64,000 nt of DNA from Rhodoplanes sp046000175 (GCF_046000175.1 NZ_JBEOMB010000009.1:1-64000), one strand, 5' to 3'; positions 33,771-43,229 are shown, counted from the stretch's first letter. Numbers and translations are program-made. The notes: a model not told the origin generated them from the sequence alone.

Positions 33771-34286
33771 ATGTCGTTCTTTACGCAGCTCTCCGAGCTG
33801 CTGCTGACCCCCGTCCAGCTCGCCATCCAGGCGCTGTTCCTGCTCTCGCTGTTCGAGAGCGGGCGGCTCGTCGTGCAATGGGCCTTGCGGTGGCGCGGCC
33901 GCCGCGGCTTCCGCACGCCCGCGGCCGGCGGCTTCGGGGCGCTCGGCGGCGGCTACCCGCTGGCGCGGCGCTATGCGGACGATCCGGCGCTGACGCTCGA
34001 CGAGCTCGACGTCGCCGCCATGAAGCAGCTCGAGCTGATCCGGGTGGCGACCCGGGTGACGCCGATGCTCGGGCTGATCGCCACGCTGATCCCGATGGGG
34101 CCGGCGCTCGTCGCCCTCACCCGCAACGACGTCGCCCAGATGAGCGAGCTTCTGCGCTCGGCCTTTGCGGCCGTGGTGCTGGCGCTCGCCGCCGCCTGCT
34201 TGTGCTTCTGGATCGCCTCGGTGCGGCGGCGCTGGTGCGCCGAGGAGCTGGTCGCGGTGAAGCGGCGGATCGAGGCCCGGCCATGA
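33771..34286 (+). CDS. MotA/TolQ/ExbB-family proton channel protein
   Basis: A 171-residue inner-membrane protein with three hydrophobic helices (LAIQALFLLSLFESGRLVV; VTPMLGLIATLIPMGPALVAL; FAAVVLALAAACLCFWIA), the topology of ExbB/TolQ stators. The TM2 motif (T-P-MLGLIATLIPMG) matches the family Pro/Gly-rich channel helix. Short for ExbB but usual for the paralogues found in hmu-type loci (HmuU-like). GCGGAG precedes the ATG by about 8 bases. It overlaps the DUF2149 gene by 4 bases (ATGA), so the two are probably made together and form an energy-transducing complex for the TonB receptor. Confidence 0.88.
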   Translation: MSFFTQLSELLLTPVQLAIQALFLLSLFESGRLVVQWALRWRGRRGFRTPAAGGFGALGGGYPLARRYADDPALTLDELDVAAMKQLELIRVATRVTPMLGLIATLIPMGPALVALTRNDVAQMSELLRSAFAAVVLALAAACLCFWIASVRRRWCAEELVAVKRRIEARP

Positions 34287-34711
34287 CGCTGCGCATTCTC
34301 GAAGAGGACGAGGAGCTCGACCCGATCCTCTCGGTGGTCAACCTGGTCGACGTGTTCCTGGTGATGATCGGCGCGCTGATGATGATCATCGCCGTCAACC
34401 CGCTCAACCCGTTCGCGTCCGAGACGGCCGTCGCGGTGAAGAACCCGGGCCGGCCCGACATGCAGATCGTCGTCAAGGACGGCGAGAAGATCGAGACCTA
34501 CACGTCGACGCAGGAGATCGGCAGCGGCGAGGGCGTGCGGGCCGGCATCGCCTACCGGCTGAAGGACGGCTCCTTCGTCTACGTGCCCGAGACTGCGCCG
34601 TCCGGCGGCGCCCCGGCCGCGACGCCCGGCCGCCGGATGCCATCGGGCCCGGCCGCCCCGCGCGGCCCCCTCCCCTCGCCCCGCCCCGTTCCGCCATCGC
34701 CCTCGCCGTGA
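34283..34711 (+). CDS. DUF2149 protein (ExbD-like partner)
   Basis: A 142-residue protein with a short acidic cytoplasmic start (LRILEEDEELDPILS), one TM helix (VNLVDVFLVMIGALMMIIAV, about 20-40) and a periplasmic domain followed by a Pro-rich tail after residue 105. The NLVDVFLVMIGALMM segment is diagnostic of DUF2149. Topology equals ExbD/TolR. In Bacteroidetes hmu loci a DUF2149 gene (HmuV-like) accompanies MotA/ExbB-like, receptor and CobN-like genes, the same set as here. It is flanked by a 4-base overlap upstream and ends at the receptor ribosome-binding site. Confidence 0.85.
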   Translation: MTLRILEEDEELDPILSVVNLVDVFLVMIGALMMIIAVNPLNPFASETAVAVKNPGRPDMQIVVKDGEKIETYTSTQEIGSGEGVRAGIAYRLKDGSFVYVPETAPSGGAPAATPGRRMPSGPAAPRGPLPSPRPVPPSPSP

Positions 34712-34719
34712 GGCCCGCC

Positions 34720-37218
34720 ATGCGTATCGCCTGCATGTCCCTGAACGCCGTTCTCCTGTCCACGGTCGCGCTGCTGCCCGCAGCCGCTCTCGCCCAGACG
34801 GCCGAGCCGCCACCGGCGACGCCGGCGTCATCGGGCGCCACGAGCGGCGCCGGCGGCGCGGGCGCGAGCGAGCCGGTGCTGCTGGAGACCGTGGTGGTGA
34901 CGGTGCCGAAGCCGCGCGTGACGCCGGCGCGGCCCGCCTCGGGAACGGCGCGCGGCCCCCGCAGCGGCAGCACCGCCACGGCCGTGCCGGTCGCGGGCAC
35001 CGGCTCCGGCACGGCCGACGGGGCGGCGCAGACCCAGCCGGTCAACCCGCCACCCTATGCCTTGCAGGCGCGCCGCGCGCTGCGCCGCCCCGGCGCCGAG
35101 TCGGTGGTCTCGGTGACGCAGCAGGATCCCGGCACCAAGTCCAATCTCCGCCAGGTGCTCGACGAGGTGCCGGGCGTGCTGATCGGCCAGCGCGGCGGCG
35201 AGAACAGCCTCGGATCGATCTCGATCCGCGGCAGCGACACGTCGCAGGCCGGGCCGCGCGGCGGCCGCGGCGTGCGCGCCTTCGCCGACGGCGTGCCGCT
35301 CGGCCGGCTCGTCACCGGCGTCACGCTGCCGCTCCTCGATCTGAAATCGACCGACTACATCGAGGTCTATCGCGGCGCGAGCAGCCTGCGCTACGGCGCG
35401 CTCGCCACCGGCGGCGCCTTGAACCTCGTCTCCAAGACCGGCCGCACCGCGCCGGGCGCGACGATCTCCACGGCGGTCGGCAGCAACCGCTTCCGCGAGA
35501 GCCAGATCGAGCTCGGTGGCTTCAAGGACAAGTACGACTTCTACGTCCAGGTCAACGACCACTTCGACGGCGGCTACGAGTTCAACTCGCGCAACTACGC
35601 GCCGCGCTTCAGCGGCAATTTCGGCTGGCAGCCGACCGACAACATCGAGAACCGCACCTATGTGGCGATCGGCAAGAACCTGCAGGAGCTGCCGACCTCG
35701 GTGCCGCTGAGCCAGCTCTCGCGCTATCGCCAGTCCGGCTACGACCCGAACAAGACCTCGTTCCCCTACGACCTGCGGGCGAACTACGAGTATCAGCGCG
35801 TCGTCAACAAGACCGTGATCCGCTCGGACCAGACCTCGGTCGAGATCGCGCCGTATTTCCTGCGCTCCGCCTTCGACCACCTGCCGAGCGCGTCCGCCGG
35901 CATCCAGGACGTGGTGTGGACCGACTGGGGCGTCTCGCTGCGCCTGGAGAACCGCAACGAGCTGATCGGCCGGCCGACCGAGCTGGTCTTCGGCTATCGC
36001 CCGACCTACGAGGACGCGAGCTACAAGACCTATCAGTGGGCCAAGGGCACGCGCGGCACGACCAAGGCGTCGCTGGTCTACGACGACGCCTTCCACGCCT
36101 GGTTCCACGAGGGCTACGGCGAGGCGGCGATCGAGGTGATGCCGCGCGTGAAGCTGTTCACCGGCGCCCAGGCGTTCTGGACCGACCGCAATTATCACGA
36201 CGGCTATGCGGGCCCGCGGATCGCGTCGGGCACCGAGGCGAGCCCGGCCGGCGGGGTCGGCATCGGCCCGGCCTCGTCGAACGGGCTGCGCAACTACGAG
36301 CGCGACTTCTCCGCCTTCAATCCGAAGTTCGGCGTCAACTGGGAGTATCAGCCGAACCACTTCGTCTACGCCAACATCGCGCGCAGCACCGAGGTGCCGA
36401 ACGCCGGCGACATCAGTTCGCTCCTGACCCTGCAGCAGACCGTCAACGGCCTGCGTGCCGGCACGCTGAACATGATCGACAACCTCGCCATGCAGCGCGC
36501 CTGGACGGGCGAGATCGGCGTGCGCGGCGGCTGGGACCGCTTCCGCTACGACGTCGCCGTCTACGACATGCGGCTGAACGACGAGATCCTGTCCGCCTGC
36601 GCGCTGAACTTCATCCCGCTGTCGCGCTTCACGGCGGCTCAGCAGGCGCAGCTGCGCGGCCAGTTCGCCTGCAGCAACGCCAACAGCCTGGTCGCCTTCA
36701 ACGTCGACAAGACGCGCCGCACCGGCGTCGAGGCCGGCTTCAAGACGCGGCCCGTCGTCGACGTCCTCGCCGCGGGTGACCATGTCCATCTCGACATCAC
36801 CTACACGTTCATCGACTCCCGCTTCGTCGACGATCCGACCTTCGGCAATGCGCAGATGCCACTCACGCCGCGCCACCAGGCCTTCGCCGAGCTCGGCTAC
36901 CGGCATCCGGCCGGCTTCTTCGCCGCCGGCAACATCCGCTTCGTCGGCGAGCGCTGGACCACGTTCGACAACTCCGGCGGCGACGCCTTCGTGGCGCCGG
37001 CCTCGACGCTCTACGGCGCCCGCGTCGGCTGGAAGGCACCGGACAGGTCGTGGAGCGTGTGGGCCGAGGGCCGCAACCTCGGCGACGTCGCCTATGTGAG
37101 CGACTTCGCGCCGCTCTTGCGCTCGGCTGACGCGCCGACCACGCCGGGCGGCACGCCGTTCGTCTATCCGGGCGCCGGCCGCGCCTTCTTCGCCGGCTTC
37201 AGCAAGACGTTCAACTGA
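34720..37218 (+). CDS. TonB-dependent outer-membrane receptor
   Basis: An 832-residue receptor. Signal peptide MRIACMSLNAVLLSTVALLP (cut after ALA), a Gly/Ala/Pro-rich spacer containing a TonB-box-like ETVVVTV, then the plug with LRQVLDEVPGVLIGQRGG, SISIRGSDTS, YIEVYRGASSLRYGALATGG, and a C-terminal 22-strand barrel ending FAGFSKTFN. The plug resembles the FecA/COG4772 group, which imports siderophores, but no heme-specific motif (FRAP/NPNL) is seen. ATG 34720 is preferred: GTGAGG 6 bases upstream is its ribosome-binding site; GTG 34708 overlaps the DUF2149 stop. Substrate unknown, likely a metal chelate or tetrapyrrole. Confidence 0.92.
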   Translation: MRIACMSLNAVLLSTVALLPAAALAQTAEPPPATPASSGATSGAGGAGASEPVLLETVVVTVPKPRVTPARPASGTARGPRSGSTATAVPVAGTGSGTADGAAQTQPVNPPPYALQARRALRRPGAESVVSVTQQDPGTKSNLRQVLDEVPGVLIGQRGGENSLGSISIRGSDTSQAGPRGGRGVRAFADGVPLGRLVTGVTLPLLDLKSTDYIEVYRGASSLRYGALATGGALNLVSKTGRTAPGATISTAVGSNRFRESQIELGGFKDKYDFYVQVNDHFDGGYEFNSRNYAPRFSGNFGWQPTDNIENRTYVAIGKNLQELPTSVPLSQLSRYRQSGYDPNKTSFPYDLRANYEYQRVVNKTVIRSDQTSVEIAPYFLRSAFDHLPSASAGIQDVVWTDWGVSLRLENRNELIGRPTELVFGYRPTYEDASYKTYQWAKGTRGTTKASLVYDDAFHAWFHEGYGEAAIEVMPRVKLFTGAQAFWTDRNYHDGYAGPRIASGTEASPAGGVGIGPASSNGLRNYERDFSAFNPKFGVNWEYQPNHFVYANIARSTEVPNAGDISSLLTLQQTVNGLRAGTLNMIDNLAMQRAWTGEIGVRGGWDRFRYDVAVYDMRLNDEILSACALNFIPLSRFTAAQQAQLRGQFACSNANSLVAFNVDKTRRTGVEAGFKTRPVVDVLAAGDHVHLDITYTFIDSRFVDDPTFGNAQMPLTPRHQAFAELGYRHPAGFFAAGNIRFVGERWTTFDNSGGDAFVAPASTLYGARVGWKAPDRSWSVWAEGRNLGDVAYVSDFAPLLRSADAPTTPGGTPFVYPGAGRAFFAGFSKTFN

Positions 37219-37240
37219 CGACCTTCGAAGGATGACCGCC

Positions 37241-40200
37241 ATGCGGCTGCCGCACCTCGTGATCACGATCATGACCCTGGTGCTGGCGGCCGTGCCGCTC
37301 GCCCTGCGACCAGTCCTCGCCCAGGAGACGCCGGCGCCGCTGTCGATCGCCGTACTGGCGCCGTTCCCGTCCAATCCCGGCAAGGGCAGGCTGATGGAGG
37401 CGCTCGCCCGCGAGCGCGGCATGACGCTCGACTACGTGATGGTCGACAAGCTCGACGACGCCGCGATCGCCGATGTGCTGCGCGGCCGCGATCTGGTGCT
37501 GCTCGACTGGGTGATGGAGACCACCTTCGTGCCGATGGTGGCGCGCCTGAAGGCGCCGCTCGCGGCCTTCCCGGGCAAGGTGTGGGGCGGCATGATGTGG
37601 CGGCGGCCCGACCTCACCCGCGGCCTCTCCCCGCAGGCGGCCGAGCGCATCCACGCCTACTGGACCAATGGCGGCGACGCCAATGTCCGCGCCCTGCTCG
37701 ACTATGTCCGGGTCGACCTGTTCGGCCGGCCGGGCGAGGCCGCGGCGGCGCCCGTGCTGCTGCCCGAGCTGGCGATCTACCATCCCGACGCACCGCAGCG
37801 CGTCTTCGCGACGCTCCCCGAGTACCTGGCCTGGCGGGCGCCGCGGCCGGACCAACCGGTGATCGGCGTCGGCTTCCATCGATCGGAGCTGGTCAACAAC
37901 ACCACGGATCACGTCGACGACGTGATCCGCCGCATCGAGGCGAAGGGCGCCATGGCGCTGCCGTTCTGGGATCCGAACAACGGCCGCAAGACGCTGCCGC
38001 TGTTGCAGCAGGACGGCCGCACCGTGCCGGACGCGCTCGTCTCGTTCACGGGCGTCTACACGAACGTCGACGAGCAGCGCGAATGGATGGCAGCGCTCGA
38101 CCGGCCGGTCATCCAGGTGCTGCCCTACACCGAGGGCTACGAGGAGGACTGGCGCAAGGACGACGCCTATCCGGTGCGGCTGCAGGGCGTGTTCTACTCG
38201 CTATCGGAGGCCGCCGGCCGCATCGACCCGACGCTCGTCACGGCGCGCCGGCGCAGCGACGAGAAGCTCGCCGTGATACCCGAGCAGGCGGACGCGCTGG
38301 TCGCCCGCGTGCTCGGCCAGGCGGCGCTGCGGCGCAAGCCGAACGCCGACAAGACCGTGGCGATCTTCGTCTGGAACAGCCCGGCCGGCGAGGAGAACTT
38401 TTCCGCGTCCTACCTGAACGTGCCGGCCAGCATCGTCGAGATCGTCGACCGGCTGCGGCGCGAAGGCTACGACGCGCCGGCCGTCGACGAGGCGACCGTG
38501 ATCAGCACCATGAAACGCCTGATCCGGCCCTACTACCGCACCAAGGACGACCGCGAGCTGCGCGCCCTGCTCGCCGACGGCCTCGCCGAGCGCGTGCCGC
38601 TCGCCGACTACCGGGCGTTCCTGGCCGGCCTGCCGGCCGAGACGCAGGCCGCCACGCAGGCGGCGTGGGGGACACCGGACGACACCTACCTGACCCTGAA
38701 GGACGGCGACCGCGTCGACTTCGTCGTGCCGCGCTGGAAGATCGGCAAGCTCGTGATCCTGCCGCAGCCGCTGCGCGGCAGCCGGCGCGACCAGGAGGAC
38801 GACATCACCCACGACAAGAAGCGGCCGCTCCATCACGCCTACCGGGCCGTCTATCTCGGCGTGACGACGCAGATGGCGGCCGACGCCATCGTGCATCTCG
38901 GCACCCACGGCACCCAGGAATGGGCGCCCGGCAAGGAGCGCGCGCCGGCCGTCGGCGACGACACCCAGACCACCATCGGCAACATCCCGGTGATCTATCC
39001 CTACACGATCGCGAACGTGGGCGAAGCGATCATCGCGCGGCGGCGCGGCCGCGCCGTCACGGTGTCCCACAACGCCCCGCCCTTCGCGCCGTCCGGCCTC
39101 TACGGCGCGTTCACGGCGTTCCACGAGCTGCTGCACCAGGCGACCGGCGGCGCCGAGGGTGCCGTCCAGGAGGCGGTGCGGCGCCAGGTGATCGCGCAGG
39201 CGAGCAAGCTCGGCCTCGTCCGCGACATCGGGCTGTCGGAGGCGGACGCGGCCCGCGACGTCGACGGCTTCCTCGACAAGGTCCACAAGCATCTGCACAC
39301 GCTCGGCGCCCTGCCGCAGCCGCTCGGCCTGCACACCTTCGGGCGCGTCGCCGACACCGACAAGACGCTCACCACCGTGCTGCAGATCCTCGGCCCCGAC
39401 TATCTGAAGGCTTGGGGCCAGGATCCGGCCGAGGTTCTGGCCGAGCCCTACGACACGCTGCAGGGCGAGGAGGCCTTCACGGCGCTGCGCCGCGCCGTGG
39501 TGGAGAACGCCGATCTCGGCGGCTTCCCGGAGCCGGTGCGGCCGTTCCTTTCAGACGCGCGCCGGCACTTCGCCAACATCACACAGCCGATGGAGATGGA
39601 GAGCTTCGTCAAGGCGCTCTCGGGCCGCTTCGTGCCGCCTTCGACCGGCAACGATCCGATCCGCAATCCGGACGCCGTGCCGACCGGCCGCAACATCTAC
39701 GGCTTCGACCCGCGCAAGATTCCGACCAGGGCCGCCTGGGAGGCCGGCCGCACGCTCGCCGACGCGCTGATCGCGGACTACAGCGCCAAGCACGGCGTCG
39801 CCCCCGACAAGATCGCGCTGTCGATGTGGCAGACCGAGACGCTGAACCATTTCGGCGTGATGGAGGCGCAGGCCCTGCATCTGCTCGGCGTCCGCCCGGT
39901 GTGGAACCAGCGCGGCGACGTGACCGGCGTCGAGGTGGTGCCGCGCGAGGACCTCGGGCGGCCGCGCGTCGACACAGTGCTGTCGATCACCGGGCTCTAT
40001 CGCGACAACCTGCCGGAGCTAGCGGCGCTGCTGCAGGGCGCCGTCGACACGGTCGCAGCGCTCGACGAGCCCGACAACCCGCTCGCCGCCGCGAGCCGTC
40101 GCGTCACGCAGATGCTGATCGACAAGGGGATCGCGCCGGAGCGCGCGGCCCGGCTCGCCCGCGTGCGCCTGTTCGGCAACGAGTCGGGCGTCTACGGCAC

Positions 40201-41215
40201 CAACCTGCCGGAGGCGACGCTCGCCTCGGGATCGTGGGAGAGCGAGGGGACGCTCGCGACCACCTATCTGTCGCGCATGGGTTACGCCTTCGGCAACGAT
40301 CCCGACACCCGCAACGTCAAGATCGGCGCGCTCGGCCTGTTCGCCGAGGCCCTTAAGGGCACCAAGGCCGCCGTGCTGTCGCGCTCCTCCAACGCGCACG
40401 GCATCGTCTCGATCGACCATCCGTTCGAGTATCTGGGCGGGCTCGCGCTCGCGGTCCGCCATCTCGAAGGGCGCACCCCCGATCTCGTGATCAGCGACCT
40501 GCGCAATCCGCGCGACGCGAGGAACCAGTCGGTGGCGCAGTTCATGAGCACCGAGCTGCGCAGCCGCAACTTCCATCCGCGCTACGTCAAGGAGCTGATG
40601 AACGAGCGCTACGCCGGCGCCAACCGCATGCTGGAGGGGGTGAACAACTTCTGGGGCTGGGCCGTGATGGACCCGGGCAGCGTGCGGGCCGACCAGTGGC
40701 AGGAGTTCCACGACGTCTACGTCGCAGACAAGCATCAGCTCGGCCTGAAGGACTTTTTCATGCAGCACCACCCTGCGGCGCTCGCCCAGATCAGCGAGCG
40801 CATGCTGGAGGCGGTCCGCAAGGGCTACTGGGACGCCCCCGAGGAGGTGGTGAAGCGCCTCGTCGAGACGCATCGCGAGATCGCCGCGAGCCGCGACCTG
40901 CTGGTGGAGAATCAGAAGTTCGCCGAGTTCGTCGCCACCAAGGCCGCGGGCTTCGGCCTGCTCGCGGCGGCCCCGTCCGCGACCGCGAGCGACGCGACGC
41001 CGGACGCCGCGGCCGAGATCCCGACGGCGGCCCCCACCGTGGTCACCGGGATGCGGCTCGAGAAGCAGCCGGAGCCCGCCGCCCCGGACGCCCCGCAGCC
41101 GTGGGCGCTGTGGCTGACGATCCTCGGCACGCTCTTCGCCGGCGGCGCCTTCGAGCTCGGCCGCGCGCGCCCCCCGCCTCGTCCGCGGATCGCCAGCGGA
41201 CACGCGAGCGTTTGA
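37241..41215 (+). CDS. Exported CobN-like chelatase, membrane-anchored (HmuS-like)
   Basis: About 1,324 residues of the CobN/ChlH chelatase-large-subunit family. Unlike cytosolic CobN it carries an N-terminal signal or anchor (LVITIMTLVLAAVPLALRP, with a cleavage-like VLA-QE) and a C-terminal TM helix (WALWLTILGTLFAGGAFELG) after a Pro-rich linker, so the bulk faces the periplasm. Signature CobN segments are retained: IVHLGTHGTQEWAPGKE, VIYPYTIANVGEAIIARRR, QTETLNHFGVMEAQALHLLGV, LFGNESGVYGTNL and NPRDARNQSVAQFMSTELR. GAAGG sits 9 bases before ATG 37241 (ATG 37232 is alternative). As in HmuS proteins, it may remove or insert metal from a tetrapyrrole brought in by the receptor, or handle a free metal. 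Confidence 0.9.
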   Translation: MRLPHLVITIMTLVLAAVPLALRPVLAQETPAPLSIAVLAPFPSNPGKGRLMEALARERGMTLDYVMVDKLDDAAIADVLRGRDLVLLDWVMETTFVPMVARLKAPLAAFPGKVWGGMMWRRPDLTRGLSPQAAERIHAYWTNGGDANVRALLDYVRVDLFGRPGEAAAAPVLLPELAIYHPDAPQRVFATLPEYLAWRAPRPDQPVIGVGFHRSELVNNTTDHVDDVIRRIEAKGAMALPFWDPNNGRKTLPLLQQDGRTVPDALVSFTGVYTNVDEQREWMAALDRPVIQVLPYTEGYEEDWRKDDAYPVRLQGVFYSLSEAAGRIDPTLVTARRRSDEKLAVIPEQADALVARVLGQAALRRKPNADKTVAIFVWNSPAGEENFSASYLNVPASIVEIVDRLRREGYDAPAVDEATVISTMKRLIRPYYRTKDDRELRALLADGLAERVPLADYRAFLAGLPAETQAATQAAWGTPDDTYLTLKDGDRVDFVVPRWKIGKLVILPQPLRGSRRDQEDDITHDKKRPLHHAYRAVYLGVTTQMAADAIVHLGTHGTQEWAPGKERAPAVGDDTQTTIGNIPVIYPYTIANVGEAIIARRRGRAVTVSHNAPPFAPSGLYGAFTAFHELLHQATGGAEGAVQEAVRRQVIAQASKLGLVRDIGLSEADAARDVDGFLDKVHKHLHTLGALPQPLGLHTFGRVADTDKTLTTVLQILGPDYLKAWGQDPAEVLAEPYDTLQGEEAFTALRRAVVENADLGGFPEPVRPFLSDARRHFANITQPMEMESFVKALSGRFVPPSTGNDPIRNPDAVPTGRNIYGFDPRKIPTRAAWEAGRTLADALIADYSAKHGVAPDKIALSMWQTETLNHFGVMEAQALHLLGVRPVWNQRGDVTGVEVVPREDLGRPRVDTVLSITGLYRDNLPELAALLQGAVDTVAALDEPDNPLAAASRRVTQMLIDKGIAPERAARLARVRLFGNESGVYGTNLPEATLASGSWESEGTLATTYLSRMGYAFGNDPDTRNVKIGALGLFAEALKGTKAAVLSRSSNAHGIVSIDHPFEYLGGLALAVRHLEGRTPDLVISDLRNPRDARNQSVAQFMSTELRSRNFHPRYVKELMNERYAGANRMLEGVNNFWGWAVMDPGSVRADQWQEFHDVYVADKHQLGLKDFFMQHHPAALAQISERMLEAVRKGYWDAPEEVVKRLVETHREIAASRDLLVENQKFAEFVATKAAGFGLLAAAPSATASDATPDAAAEIPTAAPTVVTGMRLEKQPEPAAPDAPQPWALWLTILGTLFAGGAFELGRARPPPRPRIASGHASV

Positions 41216-41449
41216 GCGTCGGCCGGAGGCGGGCCGGGGTCGTCTCGGCCCGGTGAGCTGTCGATCTTCGGCGCGCCTCCGCGGCCGCACGCTGGTGGTG
41301 CTCGGCGCGTGCGAGGCCGAGCACGCGGCGCGATGGACGAGCGGCACTCCGCCCACGACGTGCACGTGCGGTGTCGTCCGGGCGCGCCTCGGCTATAGTC
41401 GGTCGATGCCGCAGAGCCCCCGACTCGAACCCGAGGACTGGACCGCGCC

Positions 41450-41830
41450 ATGACATCCGTCGAGCTCTCCGCCGAACGGCCGACCGAGACCCCCGCCCTC
41501 CGACGTCGCCCCCGCGCCCGCGGGAGCGCCGCCCGGCTCGCCGCGCTCCTGGCCGGGCTGGCGAGCGTCGCCGTGGCCATGCCGGCCGAAGCCGGCCATC
41601 GTCGCGACCGGACCTTCGTCGGCTCCTTCGTGGTCGTTCGGACCTGGACCCCGCCGACCTGGTCCGTGCCTCAAGCCGGCTGGGTCTACGGCGTGCCGGC
41701 GATCTACGGCAGGGCCGTGCGCACCAAGGTCTATCCCTACGGGCCACGGGGCGACGCCAAGACCGCCTACTGGTATCCGCACCTCGTCTACGGCCGCTGC
41801 GGCTGCGCTGTCGACGGGCTGTGCTGCTGA
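41450..41830 (+). CDS. Small secreted Cys-containing protein, unknown
   Basis: A 126-residue protein. Arg-rich N-terminus followed by a hydrophobic core (LAALLAGLASVAVAMPAEA) with cleavage expected after AEA. The mature part is aromatic and Tyr/Trp-rich (FVVVRTWTPPTWSVPQAGWV, YWYPHLVYGR) and ends CGCAVDGLCC, four cysteines suggestive of disulfides or metal binding. I do not recognise it. It may be an envelope protein; it is not obviously part of the preceding operon (235 bases away). Confidence 0.65.
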   Translation: MTSVELSAERPTETPALRRRPRARGSAARLAALLAGLASVAVAMPAEAGHRRDRTFVGSFVVVRTWTPPTWSVPQAGWVYGVPAIYGRAVRTKVYPYGPRGDAKTAYWYPHLVYGRCGCAVDGLCC

Positions 41831-41898
41831 GGTCGGTTCGCGCCGTCGCGTCGCCGGCCGGGGTCGTCCACCGGCCGGCTCATCTGGAGGAGGCAACC

Positions 41899-42450
41899 GT
41901 GCCGTCCGCCCCGCATCGCTCCCGCGTCGGCGCGCTCGCGCTCGGCGCGTCCCTGCTGGCGGTCGTCCTGATCGCCGGGCTCGTGGCGCCGTGTCCGGCC
42001 CGCGCCGAGCAGGCCGTGATGCTGCTGCCCGACGCGACCGCCACGGTGCCGGCCGGACCGCCGGCCGCGCGCGGCCGCACGCTGGTTCCGCTGCATTCGA
42101 CCGTCATCGCCGGCGGCGGCCGCACCAAGATCAATTTCTCCGGCCTTCTATCGATCCACAACGCCTCGGCCAAGGACGTGCTGGTGATCGAGGCGGTCGA
42201 GTATCGTGATCAGGCCGGCCGGCTGGTCGAGCGGACGCTCGACAAGCCGGTGGCGTTGAAGCCCTATGCGTCGATGCAGGTGGTGATCGCCCAGGAGGAC
42301 GTGCGCGGCGGCATCGGCGCGAGCTTCGTGGTCGACTGGGCGGCGCCGGCTGCCGACGCCGAGCCGGTGATCGAGGCCGTGATGGTCGCCGTCCAGGGCA
42401 CCCAGGGCTACAGCTTCGTGTCGGCCGGCCGCCGCATCCCGCGACCGTGA
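41899..42450 (+). CDS. DUF3124 exported protein
   Basis: A 183-residue exported protein. GTG 41899 has an ideal GGAGGAGG site 5 bases upstream. A signal peptide (LGASLLAVVLIAGLVAP...ARA) precedes a DUF3124 domain: LVPLHSTVIAGGGRTKINFSG, LLSIHNASAKDVLVIEAVEY, LKPYASMQVVIAQEDVRGG and the closing SFVSAGRRIPRP fit the family pattern. Function unknown; probably periplasmic. Its 3' end overlaps the convergent minus-strand gene by 43 bases, which is unusual here. Confidence 0.8.
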   Translation: MPSAPHRSRVGALALGASLLAVVLIAGLVAPCPARAEQAVMLLPDATATVPAGPPAARGRTLVPLHSTVIAGGGRTKINFSGLLSIHNASAKDVLVIEAVEYRDQAGRLVERTLDKPVALKPYASMQVVIAQEDVRGGIGASFVVDWAAPAADAEPVIEAVMVAVQGTQGYSFVSAGRRIPRP

Positions 42451-43229
42451 CGGCCGCCGATCGCCCCGCTCGGCGCGCCGGCGCGCGCCGGAGCGCCCGG
42501 CAGCTTCCGCAGGATCAGGCCCGGCAGATCGTCGCTGGCGTCCAGCGCCCGCGCGGCCGGGCCGACGACCCCGCCCGGCCGATACCCGGGCGCACCGAAG
42601 ATCGGTGGCTCGGAGACGGGTTGCTCGAAGACTGGTGCCTCGCAGACCGGTTGCTCGAAGACCGTTTGCTCGAAGACTGGCGGCCCGGCGACGACGGCCG
42701 GTGCCGCACACCCGTCGGCTGCGGCGTCACGGCGCGGCTCGACCGCGATGACCATCGGGGTCGCGCCGGCCACCATCGCGGCAGGCGTGGTCGCAGCAGG
42801 GATGACAGCGGCAGGCATGGGCGTGGCCGGCATGGGCGTGGCAGGCATGGGCGTGGCAGGCAACGTCGCGGCAGGCCTGGTCGTGACGACGCCGGAGCTC
42901 GATGCGGATGTCGACACTGGGATGTGCTCCGCCGGCGATTGCGTCTTGTCGGACGGCGACAGCGCGACGGTTCCGCGCGCCCGCGTCATCCACCCCTCGG
43001 TCTCGAGCGCGCGGACCAGCGCGTCGGTCGCCAAGCGAACGTCGATTGTCGATCCCGTGTCGGAGGCGATCAGCAGCAGCCGCGCCACCGCGGCCCAGTG
43101 CGGACGGAGCCGGGATACGAACGGCAGGTCGTCGAGCAACGCCCGGTTCACGTCCACCAGCGTGCGCATCGGGCGCATCGGGCCGGACTTCGGCGTCACG
43201 AAATAAGCGAGTTCGGTGTTCCAACTCAT
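42408..43229 (-). CDS. Hypothetical protein with tandem-repeat linkers
   Basis: About 273 residues. The N-terminal third (MSWNTELAYFVTPKSGPMRP ... NRALLDDLPFVSRLRPHWAAV ... LLLIASDTGSTIDVRLATDA) looks like a folded domain widespread in Hyphomicrobiales, of unknown role. After about residue 95 the sequence is low-complexity: PATPM repeats (near 42795-42875) and VFEQP-type repeats (near 42600-42690), ending in a basic tail. It overlaps the convergent DUF3124 gene by 43 bases, so the C-terminus could really be shorter or disordered. ATG 43229 starts the conserved MSWNTELAYF. Confidence 0.75.
   Translation of the reverse strand: MSWNTELAYFVTPKSGPMRPMRTLVDVNRALLDDLPFVSRLRPHWAAVARLLLIASDTGSTIDVRLATDALVRALETEGWMTRARGTVALSPSDKTQSPAEHIPVSTSASSSGVVTTRPAATLPATPMPATPMPATPMPAAVIPAATTPAAMVAGATPMVIAVEPRRDAAADGCAAPAVVAGPPVFEQTVFEQPVCEAPVFEQPVSEPPIFGAPGYRPGGVVGPAARALDASDDLPGLILRKLPGAPARAGAPSGAIGGRHGRGMRRPADTKL

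Noticed and set aside
42600..42880. Short regular repeats considered as a CRISPR array
   Set aside because: Units are 12-15 bases, contiguous, in frame with a coding region and have no spacers; no cas genes in the window.
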